64,000 nt of DNA, from NCBI RefSeq assembly GCF_036959255.1, contig NZ_JAWMTI010000002.1:62001-126000 (forward strand), given 5' to 3'. This DNA comes from Olivibacter sp036959255. GTDB taxonomy: Bacteria > Bacteroidota > Bacteroidia > Sphingobacteriales > Sphingobacteriaceae. Of the stretch, positions 24,177 through 33,961 are shown piece by piece. A program made the position numbers and the translations under genes. Below the pieces are notes generated by a model. It searched no databases, was not told the DNA's origin, and worked only from the letters and a program-made list of their open reading frames with translations. The number at the start of each line of letters is the position of its first letter. Position 1 is the stretch's first letter.

Positions 24177-27100
24177 CTAATAACCAACAACTTCAATCCA
24201 AGTCCCTTTCGTCCGTACCAAGAATGAATTATCATACATCGCTTCACACTGGATACCCGGCAGATAATATTTACCCAAATAGGATGCATTTAATAAAATC
24301 TTGAAAGATCGACTTTCATTTCCGTTCAACGAAAAATAAAACGAATTCCGATCATCTCGTATATCAATATAATCCGCCTTATTTTGTCCGAAAGCACCGT
24401 AATCGGTATATCGTGTATTAACGACTTCCCATCCGGAAGGTAAGATTTGCGTTAATGCTAGATTATCCACGCGATCTAAACTTTGATTCTTAACCGTAAC
24501 CACGGCAACAAACTCCGTACCCTGTTTAAGTGAAAGAACATCCAATGCCTGGTTCTGCCTGTCTAGAAACTGAATACCGGCAGTTAAGTTGCGTTGAAGC
24601 GCTTGCTCCTTTCCAACCGGTAAAACGCCACTGTTCAGCACCTTGACATACAGTGTATTTTTATCCTTATTTTTGATTTTTATGCTGCTAACTCCGCTGC
24701 CTATTGTTAAACCTTTGTCAGCAAAAGATTTGTTAGTCTTTATATCACCACTTTTTCCTTGATAGGTATAGCTTGCATGCACACCACCTTGGCCATTCGT
24801 TTTAGCAAATTTTGCCATGGCATACAGACTAAAGGAGGTGCTTTGTGTGCTCATCCAGGCGCCCGACGATAAATCCTTCGCTATTTTTGTCGCAAGGGTA
24901 AATGCTTTGGCAGTCTGATTAAGTAATAATAAAGTTTCGAGTACCATCGCTCTATTACGTTCAGGAGACCCATAATAGTAATAGCTGTATGTATTAGTTG
25001 AATCATCAATTGCGCTCGCATTTAACAATTCATTGCCAGCATGTTTTTGACCAGCCAAAGCATATGTCGCTGCCAAGCGTAGGCGTGTATCATTGGATAT
25101 GCCAACAGTTTCCCTTAAACGATTCATGGAAGCCAAATCAGGAGCCCCTGCCAGCGCCAAGGTGTATAATCGATAGGCCTGTGCGAAATCACTGCCTCGA
25201 TGGGCTTCCATACGCCATTGCCGTGATGCTCTTTGTTGATAACTGATCCATTTACTTTTGAAATCCACTGGCATGACATATCCCTTTGTCTCTGCCTCCA
25301 GCAAGAAATGCCCTGCATAGGACGTGCTCCAATCGTCAGCAGACTGTAAACCCGGCCAATAGACAAATCCACCGTCTCCTAACTGAAAAGAGGCTAATTT
25401 GTTTATACCTTCTACAACGTTTCGTTGAATGGCTTCACGTTTTGCACCATCTAGATCAACAATATCCGAAAGGTACAGCTGAGGGAACACACCGGAGGTC
25501 GTTTGTTCTAAACAACCATGTGGATATTGAATTAGGTAATTTAAGCGCGCATTAAGATCGATTGATGGAAAAGAGGAAAGCTCAAGACGTGCCTCATTAC
25601 TACCTGCTACACCGAAGGGCTCCCACGTCAGTGTTCGTTCCTCATTCGCCTTTAAAACAACTTCCTTATAATCGTGTGTTACCGGGTTTGGGTTCGTGAC
25701 ATCAATTTCAATCGGATAAGAAGCTTGTTCTCGACCGGAAACAGCAAGCACCTCAACCTTTGCCACGCCCGTCATATCACCTACCTCCAAATCAAAATAA
25801 ACCATTTTTTCATCGGGTTGACTAAAACTGATCGATTTAGTACGCGAACCAACTACTTTAATTCCATTACTTGTTTTTACCTGGATTTGTGCATTTTTAA
25901 TCTGGTTTTCCATGGCAAAAACAGTTACTGGTAGGGTCACTTTCTCTCCAGGTGAAATCTTACGTGGCAACGAGGCCAAAACCATTAAAGGGCTTCTTAC
26001 CGGACTTGTCTTTTCCGCACTTCCATAAGCACTCCGTTTTACATCACCCGCTACAACCATCGTACGTACCGATCCGATATAGTTCGGCAATTTCACCCGA
26101 TGGCTATTGCTTCCGTTTTTCTTCAGATAAAACGGTCCGAGATAAATGACCACGGGTTTAAATCGATCGGCATGTTTATTTTCACCACCGCCAATATCCT
26201 CGTCACCACCGATACTAAATACCTGATTAATTTTGCCACCGTAGGCACCTATAACATCATTGTATACGTCCCATGTTTTAACCCCAAGGGCCTCGCGCGC
26301 ATAAAATTTATCCCAGGCGTTCGGTGTTTTAAAACGCGTTAAATCAAGCAAGCCTTCATCTACGATGGCAACAGTGTAAGACATTTCCTGTCCTGCTTTC
26401 TCCTTCACTTGTATATTGACTGTCTGCTCCGGGCGTAACACATCCGGCATGGAAAGAACCGGTTCCAAAATTGTTTCCTTATTTAATACTTCTACGGGTA
26501 CAACTCCATATAAACGAATCGGTGCATCATTCAATGTAGAAGCATGCGGTTGTAAAAGTGTGACGAATAAGTAGATGTTCGGTGCCATTTCTGCAGTGAC
26601 CGGTATTTCCAGTTGGGTTTCTCCTTTCTTGGTTTCTACCCAATAGGTTGTAATTACTTTTGCACCGTTTTCTACTGAGACTAGGGCCCGACTTCCCTCG
26701 CTGGATGGGAATGAAACTTTTGCTTTTTCTCCCACATTGTACTTCGCTTTATCCGTAGAGAATACCAACATATTCGCATTCGTTCCATCCGTGTTTTTGG
26801 TCTTTGCCGACCAATAAGGCCAATCAATCAAAACAGTCTCACCACTCGCATGCCCACCGTCCAAATCCGTCACGCGCACGAAATACCTTCCCCAATCTTC
26901 ATCATTCACCTTAAATTGGATGCTTGTTTTGCCATTGCCCCCTGTACTTACACGAAAGCTTTTGAAAGGTGTTTTGCTAGAAGAGGCGCTGTAGCTTGAT
27001 AAATTATCATTCGAGGCGTCCCACCACCACCTCCAATCTACTTTATACACCTTTACTTCCAGATTGGGCGTTGCTTTGGGTCTGCCCTGTTCATCTACCG

Positions 27101-29678
27101 TGACTATATCGAATTGATTGCTTTTGCCCGTTTCTAACATGCCATATTTATTAGGCTCGGGAGATTTTAAACCGATATAGGTTTGGTAAGGCGAATAAGT
27201 AGCTGTGGCTACATCGGTACTGAAATCACCACCACTTTCATAAACTTTTGTAATAAACGAAGCCTTTAGCATACCTGGTGCCTGCCCATGGAGCTGTGGC
27301 TTAATACCAACCACAGCCTTTCCCGCTTCATCTATATTCCCCGCGAATACGTTAACTTCTTCCATATTGAAACTACGGGCAGGATCATCAAAGACATAGT
27401 TGGTGAATCCCTTAAAAATAGTTTTCATCTGATAGAATTTGGCCTGCATCTCCGTCTTTAAATTTTTAGCAATGGCTCCATGGAGCCAGGTTACCGAAAT
27501 TTCGTCAGTTGTTGCACGATTAGCATGCAATACGCGATTAGCAAGTCTATTCTTTATCTTTAAGCGATTAGGCTTAATGGTTTCAATCTTAAGGCTTTTA
27601 TAAAATTTAGCTCCCCCTACGCTCACCACAGCTTCCCAATTACCTGTTGGTGCATCTACTTTGGTTGGAACAATAAATCGATAATGGTTATTTTCATTGT
27701 ACCGTTGTACCTGTTGTGCAACCACCTTACCTTTTGGATCTGTCAATCGTAGTTTGATCGGATGGGTAGCGGGTAACTTATTCGCTTGATCGTTCAACAT
27801 AAAGGAAAGGAACAACGTATCGCCGGGTCGCCAAACCCCACGCTCGCCATAAAGGTATCCCTTCAAGCCTTTTTCCAATTCATAGCCTGATACGTCAAAA
27901 TTGCTCAGTGATAAGGAAAGCCCCTCCTCCAATTTGACATAGGTGGTGTTATTATCTTTTTTTACAATCACAAAGTATCCCCTTTTGGTATTTTCCAATT
28001 GGGCAATTCCCTCCCCATTCGTGTTTACCTCCCCCACTTTCTGACGTTGATAGTCATAAAGCTCAATATGGGCTCCCGATACTGCTTGCGTTGTTACAAT
28101 ATTGTTCACCGCAAAAAAATAAGAGCCGTTTTTACCCATTTTGGCTATTACACCCAAATCAGTAGCCAAGACATTAGTTGAAACCTTGTTATCGTAATAA
28201 TAATAAGAATTAGCACAGGGGTCCTCTCTTTCTTGCCAATTGTAATCATCATAATAAGGATAATCTTCTGACATGTTACCTCTGAAAGTTTCCTGTTCCT
28301 CTTCCAAACTTGGTTCTTCCGATTCGTCTTCTGCACTAACCTGATTCCCACATGGGTAAATTGAATAGGCTTTTTTATAACTAAATTCAACATGGTAGAT
28401 CGCCCCCGGGTCCGGCTTAATCAAAGACGCCAAATCCAACGCAAAGACATTCCATTTGCCGTTGTTATAAAGTCTGTTTTGTGTCAATTCTATTCTCTTC
28501 TTCGCAATGGGCAATGCAACTTTCCGTAGGTTATAATTGCCGTTTAAATCATTATCCTGGAGAAACTGGAGAATATTATCTTGGTATATCTTATAGATCT
28601 TCACATCTACAGCTTTCAGGTTAGCTGCTTCAAAGTTAAGCTTTAGATTATTCGAGCTCGGAAGCAAGGTGCCATTTTTCAACAATCTTACCCCTGGTTT
28701 CGTCTGCTCAAAACGGATCTGCTTCGTGTAACCTTTTTTTAGTTTGGTCCCATCCGTATTCTCTACTCCTTGGAAGACCTCTAACAGACGCTCCCCTTTC
28801 AGCGCATCGGTTAAAAAAACCTTCAGTATATTCCCATCAACCGTGTATGTCAGGTTTTTTGCCGAATCAATGCTCACCAAGCCCTCAAAGTTTTGACTTT
28901 TTTTGAGTGGATCCGAAAAATTGATCAACAACAATTGGCTATTCTCTTCTGCTACGCTAGTCTTTAGCACCTTAAAATGACCTTTTGCAGCAATTTCTAT
29001 TTCCTCAGATCCTTTTTGATCAATACCTAAGGCATTTCCATCCCATATTAATTTGATCGATTCGTCCTTCTGAGGCCTTTTAATACTGTCTATGATGAAT
29101 CGGAATGCCGTTCCTGACTTCATTTGATCAAAACGTATCGGTAAACGTTTTCCTTGCTGCTCAGCATATACTAGTTTCGAAGCCATTTGTACATCCATCT
29201 CATCGCTGGTTCGCAAAATGGCTTGCTGAAACTGATAATCCTGATTATAGGATTGAAGTTCTTTGCTAAGCACTACAAAATCCTGCTTGATGGTTTTGAT
29301 GGTAAAATTAAATGTTCTTAATTCTTTAGGCACATCGATAAGATCGTCAAGCTTAAACGAAATTTGATATTCCGTATCTTGTTTCAGCTGTTTCTTTGGC
29401 TTAAAAACTATAGTATTCTGCGATAGAGCTATTATTTTTCCCTCCACCTTGGGGTTAATTTCAAGAAGATCCGGGTCCAGCTCTTGATTAGGCGTCCACT
29501 CTCTTTTATTGAAATTTAGTACCACACGGATATCCGACTTCGCAGAAACAATGCCTGAGGTGAACTCAGCTATGTAATCCTTATACAAGGAAAAGTCAGA
29601 ATCAAAATCTTTTCCGGATTTTTTTGTACAGGCAACAAAAAGGAAAAGAAAATAAATAAAGAGGTATTTTTTCTTCAT
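24177..29678 (-). CDS. Alpha-2-macroglobulin family lipoprotein (thioester type)
   Basis: 1833 residues from the ATG at 29678, giving a lipoprotein signal (MKKKYLFIYFLFLFVAC, lipid Cys17). N-terminal Ig-like and MG domains (FTIKTIKQ, then repeated macroglobulin domains), central MG2-like segment near 600-720 (LKGYLYGERGVWRPGDTLFL), A2M/ANA domain near 1200, and the thioester motif C1389-L-E-Q1392 in a terpene-cyclase-like helical domain. Bacterial members are periplasmic protease traps that act with PbpC to protect breaches in the cell wall. A Asp/Glu/Tyr-rich insertion (about 450-485) is unusual. Leader contains a terminator-like hairpin. Confidence 0.93.
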   Translation of the reverse strand: MKKKYLFIYFLFLFVACTKKSGKDFDSDFSLYKDYIAEFTSGIVSAKSDIRVVLNFNKREWTPNQELDPDLLEINPKVEGKIIALSQNTIVFKPKKQLKQDTEYQISFKLDDLIDVPKELRTFNFTIKTIKQDFVVLSKELQSYNQDYQFQQAILRTSDEMDVQMASKLVYAEQQGKRLPIRFDQMKSGTAFRFIIDSIKRPQKDESIKLIWDGNALGIDQKGSEEIEIAAKGHFKVLKTSVAEENSQLLLINFSDPLKKSQNFEGLVSIDSAKNLTYTVDGNILKVFLTDALKGERLLEVFQGVENTDGTKLKKGYTKQIRFEQTKPGVRLLKNGTLLPSSNNLKLNFEAANLKAVDVKIYKIYQDNILQFLQDNDLNGNYNLRKVALPIAKKRIELTQNRLYNNGKWNVFALDLASLIKPDPGAIYHVEFSYKKAYSIYPCGNQVSAEDESEEPSLEEEQETFRGNMSEDYPYYDDYNWQEREDPCANSYYYYDNKVSTNVLATDLGVIAKMGKNGSYFFAVNNIVTTQAVSGAHIELYDYQRQKVGEVNTNGEGIAQLENTKRGYFVIVKKDNNTTYVKLEEGLSLSLSNFDVSGYELEKGLKGYLYGERGVWRPGDTLFLSFMLNDQANKLPATHPIKLRLTDPKGKVVAQQVQRYNENNHYRFIVPTKVDAPTGNWEAVVSVGGAKFYKSLKIETIKPNRLKIKNRLANRVLHANRATTDEISVTWLHGAIAKNLKTEMQAKFYQMKTIFKGFTNYVFDDPARSFNMEEVNVFAGNIDEAGKAVVGIKPQLHGQAPGMLKASFITKVYESGGDFSTDVATATYSPYQTYIGLKSPEPNKYGMLETGKSNQFDIVTVDEQGRPKATPNLEVKVYKVDWRWWWDASNDNLSSYSASSSKTPFKSFRVSTGGNGKTSIQFKVNDEDWGRYFVRVTDLDGGHASGETVLIDWPYWSAKTKNTDGTNANMLVFSTDKAKYNVGEKAKVSFPSSEGSRALVSVENGAKVITTYWVETKKGETQLEIPVTAEMAPNIYLFVTLLQPHASTLNDAPIRLYGVVPVEVLNKETILEPVLSMPDVLRPEQTVNIQVKEKAGQEMSYTVAIVDEGLLDLTRFKTPNAWDKFYAREALGVKTWDVYNDVIGAYGGKINQVFSIGGDEDIGGGENKHADRFKPVVIYLGPFYLKKNGSNSHRVKLPNYIGSVRTMVVAGDVKRSAYGSAEKTSPVRSPLMVLASLPRKISPGEKVTLPVTVFAMENQIKNAQIQVKTSNGIKVVGSRTKSISFSQPDEKMVYFDLEVGDMTGVAKVEVLAVSGREQASYPIEIDVTNPNPVTHDYKEVVLKANEERTLTWEPFGVAGSNEARLELSSFPSIDLNARLNYLIQYPHGCLEQTTSGVFPQLYLSDIVDLDGAKREAIQRNVVEGINKLASFQLGDGGFVYWPGLQSADDWSTSYAGHFLLEAETKGYVMPVDFKSKWISYQQRASRQWRMEAHRGSDFAQAYRLYTLALAGAPDLASMNRLRETVGISNDTRLRLAATYALAGQKHAGNELLNASAIDDSTNTYSYYYYGSPERNRAMVLETLLLLNQTAKAFTLATKIAKDLSSGAWMSTQSTSFSLYAMAKFAKTNGQGGVHASYTYQGKSGDIKTNKSFADKGLTIGSGVSSIKIKNKDKNTLYVKVLNSGVLPVGKEQALQRNLTAGIQFLDRQNQALDVLSLKQGTEFVAVVTVKNQSLDRVDNLALTQILPSGWEVVNTRYTDYGAFGQNKADYIDIRDDRNSFYFSLNGNESRSFKILLNASYLGKYYLPGIQCEAMYDNSFLVRTKGTWIEVVGY

Positions 29679-29691
29679 AGGACAATTATAT

Positions 29692-29721
29692 AAAAAAAGC
29701 CACCTTCGGTGAGAAGGCAGC
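29692..29721 (-). terminator. Terminator-like hairpin before alpha-2-macroglobulin gene
   Basis: Minus-strand GCTGCCTTC, 5-nt loop, GAAGGTGGC (two wobble pairs), then seven T residues. It ends 13 bases upstream of the ATG at 29678. It either ends the DoxX transcript or, since a -7 box lies between (29777-29784), attenuates the alpha-2-macroglobulin gene. Confidence 0.6.
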
Positions 29722-29776
29722 TTAATCAATGTTATGAAATTTGACACAATCCATTTAGCCAGCTTCATTTATACCA

Positions 29777-29784
29777 CAAAGCTA
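29777..29784 (-). promoter_or_regulatory. Possible promoter of the alpha-2-macroglobulin gene
   Basis: Minus-strand TAGCTTTG, exact TAnnTTTG match, 98 bases upstream of the ATG. The -33 region is only TTTC-like. Confidence 0.4.
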
Positions 29785-29828
29785 AAAGAAGCTGTTGGGT
29801 CTGAAAATACCTGTTTTCAGGTAATTTT

Positions 29829-30275
29829 CTAAAACCATCTTTTATTACCGGGTCTTCTCATCTCATGATCGAGTGAATATCGTCCCGATCCAACAATGAA
29901 GAAAACGATTAACAAGAGCAATACCAACAGAGAGAACCAAAATTCTGAGTTTAAAAAACTAAAACCATTGGTGATGTTTACAAAAAAAACCGCACCAAAT
30001 AAAATCGGTAGCTGAAAAGCGATGGCCACCCTGGTTACCAATCCCAATGCAATAAAGATACCACCAACCAAATGTGCAAAAGCAATATAATGTACCGCTG
30101 ACCAAATGGATAACTGGAAATGTGTATTTTCCAATAAGCGCGCCACTGAATCCGTATCAGCTATAAAACTTACGCCTTTTGCAAAAATAATAATACCCAA
30201 CACAATTCTTACCGCATCCATCCAACGCGGGTGATGTGCATCTCCCCAATGTTCAATCCTGTGAATTAGGTTCAT
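29829..30275 (-). CDS. DoxX-family membrane protein
   Basis: 148 residues with four TM helices (about 22-39, 58-78, 82-100, 110-130) and the DoxX-like segment RIVLGIIIFAKGVSFI plus HLVGGIFIALGLVTRVAIAFQLP. DoxX-like proteins are small integral membrane proteins, some linked to thiosulfate:quinone oxidoreductase or redox homeostasis; this one has no such partner. The start has AAAGGAGG about 8 nt upstream, a strong ribosome site. It is on the same strand as, and 114 bp downstream of, the cysM stop, so possibly in the cysteine operon. Confidence 0.85.
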   Translation of the reverse strand: MNLIHRIEHWGDAHHPRWMDAVRIVLGIIIFAKGVSFIADTDSVARLLENTHFQLSIWSAVHYIAFAHLVGGIFIALGLVTRVAIAFQLPILFGAVFFVNITNGFSFLNSEFWFSLLVLLLLIVFFIVGSGRYSLDHEMRRPGNKRWF

Positions 30276-30388
30276 AATAACCTCCTTTCTAATTGGTTAT
30301 ATAAAGTTAGTAAAAATAAAATCGCATTTACAATTTTATTTTTATTTAGCAGGATGGTAAGCTGTGAAGGCCAAGGCGTGAGGCCCTC

Positions 30389-31258
30389 TTATCCAAATAA
30401 ATCACTACTTAAATAGCGATCACCTCGATCACAAGCAATAAAGACAACAAGGCCCGATTCCAGTTCATTTGCCACCTGAAGTGCTACATGCAAAGCACCA
30501 CCTGTACTCATCCCTGCAAAAATCCCCTCTTCTTTAACCATTTGTCTCGCCCGCAAAGTAGCATCTTCTTGAGATACATCGATAATCTTATCTACACGAC
30601 TGGGATCAAATATCTTCGGCAAATAGGCTGCCGGCCAGCGTCTTATCCCTGGAATCGATGATTCTTCGGTTGGTTGACATCCTATGATCTGTATTTCTTT
30701 ATTTTTCTCCTTCAGATACATCGAATTCCCCATAATACTACCCGTTGTGCCCATTGAGCTTACAAAATGAGTAATGGCTCCTTCCGTATCCTTCCAGATC
30801 TCCGGTCCCGTAGTTTTGTAGTGCGCTATATAATTATCGGGATTGGCAAACTGATTCAATATATAAAAATTTCCATTTGCAGCCTTTTCTTCGGCATAAT
30901 CCCTACAAGCTTCAATTGACTCAAGTAAAGTCACCTTAGCACCGTATGCCTCCATTGTCAGCGTACGTTCTCTCGTAGAGTTCGATGGCATAACCAACTC
31001 GATTTCAAGCCCATAAATAGCAGCAATCATAGCGAGTGCAATACCGGTATTACCACTTGTCGCTTCAATAAGATGCGTATCCTTTTTGATATCACCGCGT
31101 TCCATCGCGCTACGGATCATATTCAGTGCCGCGCGGTCCTTCACACTTCCTCCCGGGTTATTGCCTTCCAGCTTTGCCAATACCCTTACTTTTGAATTTT
31201 TATTTAATCGTTTGATTTCTACTAGAGGGGTATTCCCTATACTTTCTATGATGTCCAT
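30389..31258 (-). CDS. cysM: Cysteine synthase B
   Basis: 289 residues, a fold-type II PLP enzyme that makes cysteine from O-acetylserine and sulfide (or thiosulfate). PLP lysine K40 in NPGGSVKDRAA, substrate loop EATSGNTG, phosphate-binding GTTGS, and the RRWP motif (IPGIRRWPAAYLP) that separates CysM from CysK. It lies 44 bp downstream of cysE on the same strand, so the two final steps of cysteine synthesis form an operon. Confidence 0.95.
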   Translation of the reverse strand: MDIIESIGNTPLVEIKRLNKNSKVRVLAKLEGNNPGGSVKDRAALNMIRSAMERGDIKKDTHLIEATSGNTGIALAMIAAIYGLEIELVMPSNSTRERTLTMEAYGAKVTLLESIEACRDYAEEKAANGNFYILNQFANPDNYIAHYKTTGPEIWKDTEGAITHFVSSMGTTGSIMGNSMYLKEKNKEIQIIGCQPTEESSIPGIRRWPAAYLPKIFDPSRVDKIIDVSQEDATLRARQMVKEEGIFAGMSTGGALHVALQVANELESGLVVFIACDRGDRYLSSDLFG

Positions 31259-31302
31259 TTCAATCAGCTAATACTTCAAACTCCCTTATTTGATTTTAAT
31301 TT

Positions 31303-32139
31303 TCAGTTCTTATCGGCTTCTCCTTCGGCAGTTCCTATCCCCGCTTCTACCACTTTAATGGTTGATTGATGATACACGGTCGATCCCCTAGGGACACTTT
31401 TCGTTAGCCAAACATTACCACCAATAGTTGAATGCTGTCCAACGATGGTATCGCCACCAAGAATCGTAGCACCCGCATAAATAATGACATGATCTTCAAT
31501 GGTTGGATGCCTTTTTGTATTGGCCATATACTTTTCAACGCTTAAAGCTCCCAAGGTTACGCCTTGATAAAGCTTAACGTGATTGCCGATAATAGTTGTT
31601 TCGCCGATAACAATCCCTGTTCCATGATCGATATACAAATATTCACCTATTTCTGCACCGGGATGGATATCAATACCCGTAAGCGAATGCGCATGTTCTG
31701 TTAAAATACGTGGTATCAATGGTACGTCTAATTTCAATATAGCATGTGCAATGCGGTATAAGGATATGGCCAAAAAACCTGGATAAGTGCGAATAATTTC
31801 AAATTTACTCCGCGAGGCAGGATCTCCATTTAAAATTGCCTCTACATCCGTGTTCATGATACGATATAATTCCGGAATGCCATCAAAAAAAAGGGCAGCC
31901 ACCGCCTGGTTGTTGCAATCTTTACAGGCTTTTGTAGCATCCAAAAGCTTTACCAAATCGTTTTGCAAACTTAAAAAACGTTCCCTTATTCCGATTAGAC
32001 TTTGCTTAGGAGATGTAAGTCTTTCGGGATAAATTAAATCAAGTAGGTTAAAAGCCCATTCGGCAATTACTTTGTTCGACGGGACGACTTCTACCCTATG
32101 CTGTTTTTCATAAATATGTTGAAGAAAATCTTCGCTCAT
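31303..32139 (-). CDS. cysE: Serine O-acetyltransferase
   Basis: 278 residues: helical N-terminal domain (1-130) and a left-handed beta-helix of hexapeptide repeats (about 150-250) with GIDIHPGAEIGEYLYIDHGTGIVIGETTIIG, which holds the catalytic Asp-His pair, and GATILGGDTIVGQHSTIGGNVWL. It transfers acetyl from acetyl-CoA to serine, giving the CysM substrate. It heads the cysE-cysM operon. The C-terminus (EAGIGTAEGEADKN) is polar and could be a feedback-inhibition tail. Confidence 0.95.
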   Translation of the reverse strand: MSEDFLQHIYEKQHRVEVVPSNKVIAEWAFNLLDLIYPERLTSPKQSLIGIRERFLSLQNDLVKLLDATKACKDCNNQAVAALFFDGIPELYRIMNTDVEAILNGDPASRSKFEIIRTYPGFLAISLYRIAHAILKLDVPLIPRILTEHAHSLTGIDIHPGAEIGEYLYIDHGTGIVIGETTIIGNHVKLYQGVTLGALSVEKYMANTKRHPTIEDHVIIYAGATILGGDTIVGQHSTIGGNVWLTKSVPRGSTVYHQSTIKVVEAGIGTAEGEADKN

Positions 32140-32537
32140 GTGGTTTTATTCTGATTAACTCAATTTAGATAAAATGCAACCTCGGAACCCAACAAATAAG
32201 TACGGATGATTCTATGCTTTCAATGATAAAAGCAATTAGTTCATTTGTACTTATTCTACAAAGCATCCGCGAAAGCTAGTTTTTTAACATCTCTTCTCTG
32301 CCATGGCGAAATAGCCTTATGGCGTATAATGTTACTGTAAAGGACGGAAAATTATTGCATTTATAGCAACATTTTTGTAAGTTCAATATAATATTTGAAC
32401 CTTTTGCCTCTTTTTCGGGAAATTTTGAGCAGCTTAGGAAATAAGTGAGTCGAATAAAATGAAGAAAGCTCCTAGCATCGATGATCGCTTGCACTTCACT
32501 GTCGTCGCACGCTAGGAGATTTAACTTTTGAAAAGTA
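32140..32537. other. 398-bp intergenic region with two inverted repeats
   Basis: Upstream of cysE, AAATAAGTAC (32194-32203) and GTACTTATT (32247-32255) form an inverted repeat around a small GCTTT/AAAGC hairpin. Near the old yellow enzyme stop, CTCCTAGC (32469-32476) and GCTAGGAG (32511-32518) bracket a partly self-complementary loop; on the minus strand it is followed by CTTTCTTCATTTT, so it may be the terminator of that gene. A 72-codon minus-strand frame here is not convincing. Confidence 0.5.
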
Positions 32538-33638
32538 TTAAATTAATTCGGTAAGTGCCTCTCTCGTGAAACCTTGCAATTCATCAGAACGGTCATCCCT
32601 TATTTTTGTAACCCAATGCGGATCGGCTAAAAGTGCTCGACCAACCCCAACTAAATCAAAATCTCCCCGATCCAGCCGCCGAATGAGTTCTTCCAATGAG
32701 CTTGGTTCTGAACGCTCACCACGAAAAGCTGCTAGGAACTCACCCGATAAACCAACCGATCCTACCGTAATTGTTGCCTTGCCTGTTAATTTCTTTGCCC
32801 ATCCTGCAAAATTCAGATCAGAACCGTCAAATTCTGCCTCCCAAAAGCGACGTTGCGAACAATGAAAAATATCAACACCAGCATCCACTAAGGGTCGAAG
32901 CCAGTCTTGCATTTCTCTTGGTGTCTTTGCATGCTTATAGTCATAATCACTCGATTTCCATTGAGATAATCGCAGAATAATCGTAAAATCTTCGCCAACT
33001 TGTTTTCGAACTTCTCTAATCACATCAATGGCAAAGCGCGATCGTTCTGACAGTGTCTTGCCTCCATAAACATCCGTCCGATTATTGGTGGCGCCCCAGA
33101 AAAACTGATCGATGAGATAGCCGTGAGCACCATGAATCTCTACGCAATCAAAACCCAATTGTTTGGCATCCGCTGCTGCTCTACCAAAAGCTGTAATCGT
33201 CGCTTCTATATCTTTTTCGCTCATGGCCTTACCATTTGAAAGTCCAGGTCTTGCCAAATCGGAAGGGCCTTCAAAAGGTGCTGAAGGCACCCATCCAGAA
33301 GGATGATTTTCCATAATTCCCATATGCCATATCTGGGGGCCCATGCTACCACCGGCAGCATGTACATTTTTAATAACATGTTGCCACCCGGCCAAGGCCG
33401 ATTCGCCGTAAAAGTGCGGAATATTGGCATCATTTGAGGAGGATAACCGATCAATAACAGTTCCCTCCGACAGGATCAATCCTACATCTCCAGCCGCTCG
33501 CTTTGTATAATAATCAGCAACAGCAGCTGTGGGTATGCCATTTGGTGAAAACGATCGCGTCATAGGCGCCATGACAATCCGATTCCTTAAATTCAATGAT
33601 TTTAATTGAAAGGGCTCAAATAATTTTGTTGTACTCAT
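32538..33638 (-). CDS. Old yellow enzyme family NADH:flavin oxidoreductase
   Basis: 366 residues, an FMN TIM-barrel of the OYE/NemA family that reduces alkenes, nitro compounds or quinones with NAD(P)H. Blocks: LRNRIVMAPMTRSFS, GLILSEGTVID, CVEIHGAHGYLIDQFFW with the substrate-binding His-His pair, and FDLVGVGRALLADPHW (phosphate-binding). It is 16 bp downstream of the ArsR-type regulator gene on the same strand, so the pair is one operon, likely induced by reactive electrophiles or a similar signal sensed by that regulator. Confidence 0.93.
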   Translation of the reverse strand: MSTTKLFEPFQLKSLNLRNRIVMAPMTRSFSPNGIPTAAVADYYTKRAAGDVGLILSEGTVIDRLSSSNDANIPHFYGESALAGWQHVIKNVHAAGGSMGPQIWHMGIMENHPSGWVPSAPFEGPSDLARPGLSNGKAMSEKDIEATITAFGRAAADAKQLGFDCVEIHGAHGYLIDQFFWGATNNRTDVYGGKTLSERSRFAIDVIREVRKQVGEDFTIILRLSQWKSSDYDYKHAKTPREMQDWLRPLVDAGVDIFHCSQRRFWEAEFDGSDLNFAGWAKKLTGKATITVGSVGLSGEFLAAFRGERSEPSSLEELIRRLDRGDFDLVGVGRALLADPHWVTKIRDDRSDELQGFTREALTELI

Positions 33639-33654
33639 TGTGTTTGATTTTGAT

Positions 33655-33957
33655 CTACAATCCCGATTTAATAAAATCGCTTAGCGATTCAATAGCTTTT
33701 TCATTTCGTTTATAATAGGTCCATTGCCCTATTCTCGTTGCTTCCAGTAGACCGGCTTTTAGCAACAAAGCCAGGTATTCTGACACGGTCGATTGTGTCA
33801 ACCCGCATTTCTCCTGTATCTTTCCAACACAAACTCCTACTTCGTCAAAGTCGGCATGGTCTTGCGGTGGAAAGTGCAGCTCGGGTTCCTTTAACCATTG
33901 GAGTATCTCCAACCTGGTTTTATTCGAAAGTGCTTTGAAAATCGCTAATTGATCCAT
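33655..33957 (-). CDS. ArsR-family transcriptional regulator
   Basis: 100 residues, a single winged helix-turn-helix: FKALSNKTRLEILQWL, recognition region KCGLTQSTVSEYLALLLKAGLL, wing IGQWTYYKRN. The classic ELCVCDL metal site is absent; Cys residues are at about 43 (VGVCVGK) and 50 (EKCG), so redox or electrophile sensing through these is possible. It probably represses its own operon with the old yellow enzyme gene by binding the inverted repeat at 33969-33988. Confidence 0.9.
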   Translation of the reverse strand: MDQLAIFKALSNKTRLEILQWLKEPELHFPPQDHADFDEVGVCVGKIQEKCGLTQSTVSEYLALLLKAGLLEATRIGQWTYYKRNEKAIESLSDFIKSGL

Positions 33958-33961
33958 ACAA

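Noticed and set aside
32276..32494. 72-codon minus-strand frame
   Set aside because: Covers the hairpin at 32469-32518 and has no domain or ribosome site.
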